From Chloroflexota bacterium (GTDB lineage Bacteria > Chloroflexota > Limnocylindria > Limnocylindrales > CSP1-4), in NCBI GenBank assembly GCA_005881055.1, contig VBHW01000033.1, positions 1-9,714 of the forward strand: a stretch of 9,714 bases of DNA, read 5' to 3'. Each line of letters starts with the position of its first letter. Position 1 is the first letter of the stretch. The notes below the pieces were generated by a model. That model had not been told where the DNA came from. It was given only the letters and a program-made list of their open reading frames with translations, and did no database searches. A program made the translations under genes and the position numbers. Positions 5,111 through 9,714 of this stretch are shown in pieces.

Positions 5111-6232
5111 ATGAATCGAACGCGTCCGCGCCTCCTGGCGATCGTCGCCGCCTTGCCCCTCCTCTACGCCGCCTGCAGCTCGGCCGGGACGCCCGCCCCC
5201 GGGGGCGGCGGAACAGCCGGCATCCCGCAGGCGATCATCGATGCCGGGAAGGCCGATGGCGGCCTGACGACGATCGCCCTGCCCCACTCGTGGTGCAACT
5301 ACGGCGACATGCTGAAGAACTTCACGGCGAAGTTCGGGATCAAGATCAACGAGCTCAACCCCGACGGTGGCTCGAAGGACGAGGTCGAGGCCATCAAGGC
5401 GAACAAGGACAACAAGGGTCCCGCCGCGCCGGACGTCATCGACGTCGGTCTCGCGTTCGGACCACAGGCCAAGACCGACGGGGTCATCCAGGCGTACAAG
5501 GTCGCGAGCTGGGATTCGATCCCGGCAACGGCCAAGGACGCCGACGGGTTCTGGTACGGCGACTACTACGGCGTCCTCGCGTTCGAGGTGAACACCGCCA
5601 AGGTGGCCAACGTCCCACAGGACTGGAGCGACCTCCTCAAGCCCGACTACAAGGGCCAGGTCGCCCTCGCCGGCGACCCCACCGTCTCGAACCAGGCGAT
5701 CTCCGGCGTGTGGGCCGCGGCTCTCGCCAACGGCGGCTCGCTCGACAATGCCCAGCCGGGTCTCGACTTCTTCAAGAAGCTGAACGATGCCGGCAACTTC
5801 GTGCCGATCATCGCCAAGACCGCGAACGTCGCGTCGGGTGACTCGCCGATCCGGATCGCATGGACGTACAACGCCCTCGCGGACAAGGTCTCGCTCAAGG
5901 GCAACCCGCCCATCACCGTCGTCGTCCCGAAGTCGGGCCGCTTCGGGGGCATGTACGTGCAGGCGATCAGCGCCTATGCGCCGCACCCGAACGCCGCGAA
6001 GCTGTGGATGGAGTACCTCTACAGCGACGAGGGCCAGAACACGTGGCTCAAGGGCTACTGCAACCCGATCCGCTACGACGACCTGGTCAAGAAGAACACG
6101 ATCGACCCGACCGCGAAGGCGGCGCTCCCGGACACGTCCGGTGCGCTCCTGCCGACCCTCGATCAGATCACGAAGGCGACCGACGTCATCTCCAAGGGCT
6201 GGCCGACCACCGTCAACGTGACGGTCAAGTAG
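5111..6232 (+). CDS. ABC transporter substrate-binding lipoprotein, main binding protein of the operon
   Basis: This is a 373-residue periplasmic-type solute-binding protein (AfuA/PotD-like class, COG1840-like motifs). The signal is classical: MNRTRPR, a hydrophobic core, then LLYAAC with the lipidated Cys22, followed by a Gly/Pro linker. Mature motifs are LPHSWCNYGDML, DVIDVGLAFGPQAK, YYGVLAFEVNTAKV, DWSDLLKPDYKGQVAL, LANGGSLDNAQPGLDFF, IRIAWTYNAL and LWMEYLYSDEGQNTW, matching the two-lobe fold. ATG 5111 is preferred because GGAGA at 5095-5099 lies 11 bases upstream and the signal peptide begins cleanly. The in-frame ATG 5093 would add six acidic/polar residues and has no site of its own. 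The permease gene follows after 31 bases, so this is probably the dedicated binding protein. The substrate cannot be fixed from sequence; a phosphorylated compound is suggested by the phosphatase at the operon end. Confidence 0.9.
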   Translation: MNRTRPRLLAIVAALPLLYAACSSAGTPAPGGGGTAGIPQAIIDAGKADGGLTTIALPHSWCNYGDMLKNFTAKFGIKINELNPDGGSKDEVEAIKANKDNKGPAAPDVIDVGLAFGPQAKTDGVIQAYKVASWDSIPATAKDADGFWYGDYYGVLAFEVNTAKVANVPQDWSDLLKPDYKGQVALAGDPTVSNQAISGVWAAALANGGSLDNAQPGLDFFKKLNDAGNFVPIIAKTANVASGDSPIRIAWTYNALADKVSLKGNPPITVVVPKSGRFGGMYVQAISAYAPHPNAAKLWMEYLYSDEGQNTWLKGYCNPIRYDDLVKKNTIDPTAKAALPDTSGALLPTLDQITKATDVISKGWPTTVNVTVK

Positions 6233-6247
6233 GACCGACAGAGAGAC

Positions 6248-6275
6248 CCGCGGAGACGCGGCCGTGACGGCCGCG
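6248..6275 (+). promoter_or_regulatory. Alternative hairpins over the permease ribosome binding site and start codon
   Basis: Two mutually exclusive stems overlap here. CCGCG (6248-6252) pairs with CGCGG (6257-6261) around a GAGA tetraloop (GNRA type) that contains most of the Shine-Dalgarno GGAGA (6252-6256). Alternatively, an 8-pair perfect stem joins 6257-6264 to 6268-6275 with the loop TGA, burying the GTG start codon 6264-6266. Either fold should modulate initiation of the permease. Confidence 0.45.
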
Positions 6276-7145
6276 AGCTCGCTCACCGCCCCGGGCGCGC
6301 CAGCGGCGCGCCCGGGGCGTCGCTTTGGCTTCGCCTGGATCGGCGTCGTCCCGTTCGTCCTGTTCGCGGCCGGCTTCCTCGTGCTGCCGACCGCGTACCT
6401 GCTCACGGGAAGCCTCCAGGACACACACGGTCAGGTGACGCTCCAGAACTACGCCCGGCTATCCGAGCCGAACCTGGCGAGCGCCTACGCCGCCAGCATC
6501 GAGATCAGCCTCGTCACCGCCGTCGGCGGGGGCATCTTCGGCTTCCTGCTCGCCTACGCCGTCATCGCCGGCGGGTTGCCCAGGTTCCTCCGCAACGCGC
6601 TCATGACGTTCTGCGGCGTGGCCTCGAACTTCGCCGGCGTGCCGCTCGCGCTCGCGTTCACCTTCACGCTCGGTGCGTCCGGTCTCCTCACGCCGCTCAT
6701 CAAGTCGCTCGGAATCACGCTGAACATCTACTCGAAGACGGCGCTCGAGCTCGCGTACATGTACTTCCAGTTCCCGCTCATGGTCCTCATCATCGCGCCG
6801 GCCATCGACGGGTTGCGGCGCGACTGGCGCGAGGCGGCCGAGAACATGGGCGCGACCTCGTTCCAGTACTGGCGCTACGTCGCCTTCCCGATCCTGCTGC
6901 CGTCCCTGCTCGGCACGACGATCCTCCTGTTCGGGAACGCGTTCGGCGCCCAGGCGACGGCGTACGAGCTGAGCGGCGGGACGATCAACATCGTGACGAT
7001 CGCGATCACCCGCCAGATCCGCGGCGACGTCGTCAACGACCCGGGCGTCGGCTACGCGCTGGCGATGGGGATGGTGGTGATCATGGCCGTGTCGATCGGC
7101 GCGTACTCGCTCCTCCAGCGACGCGCGGAGCGCTGGCGGCGATGA
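6264..7145 (+). CDS. ABC transporter permease, first subunit (PotB/CysT-like)
   Basis: This is a 293-residue inner-membrane subunit of the importer, of the binding-protein-dependent transport family. About six membrane helices are visible, beginning near residues 25-47, 78-102, 112-136, 160-182, 208-226 and 263-284. The cytoplasmic EAA loop that docks the ATPase is at residues 190-209 (EAAENMGATSFQYWRYVAFP), with a conserved-type Gly at residue 196. The N-terminal ~20 residues are an Ala/Pro/Gly/Arg tail encoded by strongly palindromic DNA. GTG 6264 is the start: GGAGA lies 7 bases upstream and no other ATG/GTG/TTG occurs in frame before the first helix. The stop overlaps the next gene start as ATGA, so the two permeases are made together as a heterodimer. 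Confidence 0.93.
   Translation: MTAASSLTAPGAPAARPGRRFGFAWIGVVPFVLFAAGFLVLPTAYLLTGSLQDTHGQVTLQNYARLSEPNLASAYAASIEISLVTAVGGGIFGFLLAYAVIAGGLPRFLRNALMTFCGVASNFAGVPLALAFTFTLGASGLLTPLIKSLGITLNIYSKTALELAYMYFQFPLMVLIIAPAIDGLRRDWREAAENMGATSFQYWRYVAFPILLPSLLGTTILLFGNAFGAQATAYELSGGTINIVTIAITRQIRGDVVNDPGVGYALAMGMVVIMAVSIGAYSLLQRRAERWRR
6287..6319 (+). promoter_or_regulatory. Perfect 15-bp hairpin inside the start of the permease gene
   Basis: Bases 6287-6301 are the exact reverse complement of 6305-6319, with the 3-base loop AGC. Almost every pair is G-C. It lies 21 bases after the GTG start codon, is followed by a short CTTTGGCTT stretch, and codes for APGAPAARPGR. A stem this strong between the binding-protein and permease genes may stabilise the upstream mRNA end or cause partial termination or ribosome delay. 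Confidence 0.55.
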
Positions 7146-7930
7146 ACCGGCTGAGCCGGCTGGCGTGGTGGCTCGTGTTCATCGTCGGGTTCCTGTACTT
7201 CTTCCTGCCGCTCCTCGGGACGTTCGCATTCTCGATGCGCTCGCAGCCACTCTTCTCGGCGTACGCCGTCGTCACCGACGATCCGCAGTTCGCCGAGACG
7301 CTCATCTACTCGTTCATCGTCGGCGTCCTCACGATCATCGTGAGCATCGCCCTCATCGTGCCGACGGCCTACTGGGTCCGGCTGCGGCTGCCCCGCCTGC
7401 GGCCGTACATCGAGTTCATCACGCTCCTGCCGTTCGTCATCCCGCCGATCATCCTCGTGTTCGGACTGCTCCGGACGTACAGCGGTGGACCGCTGCCCCT
7501 CGCGGGCTCGGACTTCGGCAGCAACGTCCTCCTCGTCGCGGCCTATACGGTGCTCTCCTTCCCGTACATGTACCGGGCCGTCGACACGGGCCTGCGGGCG
7601 ATCGACGTCCAGAGCCTGACCGAGGCGTCGCAGAGCCTCGGCGCCGGCTGGCTGCGCATCCTCGTGCAGGTGATCATCCCGAACCTGCGGGTCTCGCTCC
7701 TGAGCGGGGCCTTCCTGACGCTCGCGATCGTCGTCGGCGAGTTCACGATCGCGACGTTCCTGGCCCGGCCCGCGTTCGGGCCGTATATCTCGCTGCTCGG
7801 CGGCAACAAGGCGTACGAGCCGGCAGCCGTTTCGCTCATCAGCTTCGGCCTGACGTGGATCGCGATGGGCCTCATCTCACTGTTCGGCCGCGGGGCGCGC
7901 ACCCGCGTCCAGGTCGTCGGCGCGCGGTAG
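7142..7930 (+). CDS. ABC transporter permease, second subunit (PotC-like)
   Basis: This 262-residue integral membrane protein forms the translocation pore with the preceding permease. About six hydrophobic helices are visible: near residues 8-30, 54-78, 88-110, 126-145, 184-207 and 228-249. The EAA loop is at residues 161-180 (EASQSLGAGWLRILVQVIIP), with the conserved-type Gly at residue 167. The ATG start overlaps the upstream stop by four bases (ATGA), which shows translational coupling. The C-terminus is short and basic. The two permeases are distinct in sequence, as in polyamine- and iron-type importers with heterodimeric membrane domains. The ATPase gene follows after 16 bases. Confidence 0.93.
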   Translation: MNRLSRLAWWLVFIVGFLYFFLPLLGTFAFSMRSQPLFSAYAVVTDDPQFAETLIYSFIVGVLTIIVSIALIVPTAYWVRLRLPRLRPYIEFITLLPFVIPPIILVFGLLRTYSGGPLPLAGSDFGSNVLLVAAYTVLSFPYMYRAVDTGLRAIDVQSLTEASQSLGAGWLRILVQVIIPNLRVSLLSGAFLTLAIVVGEFTIATFLARPAFGPYISLLGGNKAYEPAAVSLISFGLTWIAMGLISLFGRGARTRVQVVGAR

Positions 7931-7946
7931 GAAGAAGAGGCGACGG

Positions 7947-9047
7947 ATGGCGTTCTTGGAGCTGAGCGGGATCCAGAAGCGGTTCGGCGAGACGTCGGCT
8001 GTCATCGACTTCAACCTGGCAGCCGAGCGGGGAGAGTTCGTCTCGTTCCTGGGCCCGTCAGGCTGCGGCAAGACGACGACGCTGCGGATGATCGCCGGCT
8101 TCGAGCAGCCGACGGCCGGCACGGTCGCCGTCGACGGCAAGGACATCACTCGTCGCGCACCGAACCAGCGCAACGTCGGCATGGTCTTCCAGTCCTACGC
8201 GCTGTTCCCGAACATGACCGTCGCCGGCAACGTCGGCTTCGGACTTCGCGTGAGGAAGCAGCCGAAGGACCGCGTCGCGAAACGGGTGACCGAGCTCCTC
8301 GAGCTCATCCACCTGCCCGACAAGGCGGACCGCTACCCGTACCAGCTCTCCGGCGGCCAGCAGCAGCGGGTCGCCCTGGCGCGGGCGCTCGCGATCGAGC
8401 CCCAGGTCCTGCTGCTCGACGAGCCCCTGTCCGCGCTCGACGCGAAGATCCGGGTGATCCTGCGCAACGAGATTCGGGCGATCCAGCGCAGCCTCGGGAT
8501 CACGACCGTCTACGTGACCCACGACCAGGAGGAGGCGCTCTCGCTCTCCGACCGGATCGTCGTCATGAGCGAAGGCCGGATCGAGCAGATCGGGTCCCCC
8601 TTCGAGGTCTACAACTTCCCGGCCACGTCCTTCGTCGCCTCGTTCGTGGGCACGCTCAACGTCATGACCGCACGGGTCGCCGGCGCGGCCGAAGGCCGAC
8701 TCGTCATGGACGGCCAGCCGATCCGGGCGGCGCGCCCGGTCACGATCGCGCCCGATGGGGCCAACGTCACGATCGCGTTCCGCCCCGAAATGCTCTCGAT
8801 GGGCGAGGCCGGCGCGAACCGGCTGCGCGGGACGGTCCAGGACGTCACCTTCCTGGGGTCCATCGTCCGGATCAGGGTCCACCTGGCGAGCGGTGCGACG
8901 GTCGTCTCCGTCGACACGTTCAACGATCCGAACCTGACCGTCCCGGAGGCGGGCGCGGAGGTGACGATCAGCTTCCCGCCCGAGGCCGTCCTCGTGCTCG
9001 AGGCACCCCCCGCGGCGACCGCTGAAGACCTCATCGCGGAGGCATGA
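7947..9047 (+). CDS. ABC transporter ATP-binding protein (PotA/FbpC-like, C-terminal TOBE-type region)
   Basis: This 366-residue cytoplasmic ATPase powers the importer. All nucleotide-binding motifs are intact: aromatic Phe13 in the A-loop position, Walker A GPSGCGKT (36-43), Q-loop Gln82, signature LSGGQ (134-138), Walker B LLLDE with catalytic Glu159, D-loop SALD (162-165) and H-loop His192 in VTHDQEEAL. Residues from about 240 to 355 form the beta-rich regulatory region seen in the PotA/MalK group (TOBE type), including FRPEMLSM and DVTFLGSIVRIRVHL. ATG 7947 follows a GAAGAGG site by 6 bases. The length is typical. The stop overlaps the next start as ATGA. Annotation pipelines often label such proteins spermidine/putrescine or Fe3+ transporter ATPases, but the ATPase does not define the substrate. 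Confidence 0.95.
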   Translation: MAFLELSGIQKRFGETSAVIDFNLAAERGEFVSFLGPSGCGKTTTLRMIAGFEQPTAGTVAVDGKDITRRAPNQRNVGMVFQSYALFPNMTVAGNVGFGLRVRKQPKDRVAKRVTELLELIHLPDKADRYPYQLSGGQQQRVALARALAIEPQVLLLDEPLSALDAKIRVILRNEIRAIQRSLGITTVYVTHDQEEALSLSDRIVVMSEGRIEQIGSPFEVYNFPATSFVASFVGTLNVMTARVAGAAEGRLVMDGQPIRAARPVTIAPDGANVTIAFRPEMLSMGEAGANRLRGTVQDVTFLGSIVRIRVHLASGATVVSVDTFNDPNLTVPEAGAEVTISFPPEAVLVLEAPPAATAEDLIAEA

Positions 9048-9714
9048 CCCGGGACCGGCTCCATCCGGTCCTCGCCTCCATCGACCTCGTCGTTCTCGAC
9101 AAGGACGGGACGCTCATCGAGTTCGACGCGATGTGGGCCGGCTGGATGGAGGCACTCGCCGACTGCCTCGAGGCGGCTCTCGACCGCCCAGTGCGCGACC
9201 GGTTGTACGGCGTCCTCGGGTTCGACTCGGCGCGCGGCCGGGCCGCCTCGCACGGCCCGCTCGCGACGATGCCGATGGCCGTCCTGCGGCGCTCGACGTT
9301 CGACGCGCTGACGGCGGTTGGGGTCGCACCGGAGTCGGCGACGCACGCCCTCGAGCGCTGCTGGGCGCCACCCGACCCGGTGGCCCTCGCGCATCCGCTC
9401 GCCGATCTCCCGGCCCTGTTCGGGACCCTTCGCGCCGCGGGACTCCGGCTGGCCGTGGCGACGAGCGACGATCGTGCGCCGACCGAGCGGACGCTGACTG
9501 CCCTCGGCCTGGACGGGCTGGTCGAGGACGTCGTCTGCGCCGACGACGGATCTGCGGTCAAGCCGTCGCCGGCGATCGTCGAGGGCATCTGCGGGCGGCT
9601 CGGCGTGCCGCCCGGTCGGACGGCCATGGTGGGTGACGCACCGGCCGATCTCGAGATGGGCCGGGCGGCAGGGGTCGGTGTGTGCATCGGCGTCCTCTCG
9701 GGCACCGGCTCGCG
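9044..9714 (+). CDS. HAD-superfamily hydrolase, phosphoglycolate phosphatase-like (3' end outside window)
   Basis: HAD hydrolases cleave phosphate esters through an aspartyl-phosphate. From ATG 9044 the frame is open for 223 complete codons to the right edge, so the gene is nearly complete but truncated by the window. Motif I is VVLDKDGT (nucleophile Asp19, acid/base Asp21), and a helical cap-like segment follows from about residue 25. Motif II is AVATSDD, motif III the Lys in AVKPSPAI, and motif IV MVGDAPADLEMG. This order matches the subfamily I, phosphoglycolate phosphatase-like branch. It lacks the DxAGT signature of phosphonoacetaldehyde hydrolase. The start overlaps the ATPase stop by four bases (ATGA), so it is produced with the importer. 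A reasonable inference is that it dephosphorylates the imported compound or a product of it; a housekeeping phosphatase is the alternative. Confidence 0.9.
   Translation, partial: MTRDRLHPVLASIDLVVLDKDGTLIEFDAMWAGWMEALADCLEAALDRPVRDRLYGVLGFDSARGRAASHGPLATMPMAVLRRSTFDALTAVGVAPESATHALERCWAPPDPVALAHPLADLPALFGTLRAAGLRLAVATSDDRAPTERTLTALGLDGLVEDVVCADDGSAVKPSPAIVEGICGRLGVPPGRTAMVGDAPADLEMGRAAGVGVCIGVLSGTGS

Noticed and set aside
4820..6424. Minus-strand frame of 534 residues opposite the second binding protein
   Set aside because: No domain or start signal was seen. It is antisense to a clear lipoprotein gene and only mirrors its codon bias.

Overview
The window is very GC-rich DNA with a strong G/C third-codon bias, short intergenic gaps and lipoprotein-type substrate-binding proteins. 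This fits a free-living, high-GC bacterium. A ppk1 / CYTH-CHAD / sixA row and AfuA-like transporter genes fit Chloroflexota (for example Limnocylindria-like lineages) or Actinobacteria. The sequence alone does not settle the phylum, and no rRNA, tRNA, mobile element or CRISPR array was seen.

Left third (1-2981, plus strand): a polyphosphate module. The C-terminal part of polyphosphate kinase 1 enters from the left edge. It is followed by a CYTH domain, a CHAD domain (a polyphosphate-binding helical domain) and a SixA-type phosphohistidine phosphatase, with gaps of only 2-17 bases. CYTH and CHAD, normally one protein, lie in different frames here (frame 2, then frame 1). The CHAD frame has no usable start codon upstream of its first helix, so this is a frameshifted fusion gene or a one-base sequence error.

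Middle (2982-3720): a small divergent regulatory locus. On the minus strand is an ArsR-family repressor gene that has lost about 32 bases encoding its DNA-recognition helix. Facing it is a 63-residue arginine-rich protein of unknown function with a strong ribosome binding site and a strong terminator hairpin. Between them is an AT-rich island with a perfect 7+7 bp palindrome lying on two back-to-back -35 boxes, the expected operator of such a repressor.

Right half (3721-9714, plus strand): an ABC import system of the Fe3+/polyamine/sugar-phosphate (AfuA-like) class. There are two paralogous substrate-binding proteins, the second with its own promoter and a structured leader. These are followed by two membrane permeases, an ATPase with a C-terminal TOBE-type region, and a HAD-family phosphatase running off the right edge. 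Permease 1/permease 2 and ATPase/phosphatase overlap by ATGA, so the genes are translationally coupled. The start of the first permease gene is packed with strong hairpins, which would suit lower expression of membrane parts relative to the binding protein.

The points most worth a second look are the CYTH/CHAD frame break, the helix-deleted ArsR beside an intact operator, the hairpin-buried permease start, and the phosphatase coupled to the transporter. The genes belong to known families. I did not find convincing evidence of a wholly new system.
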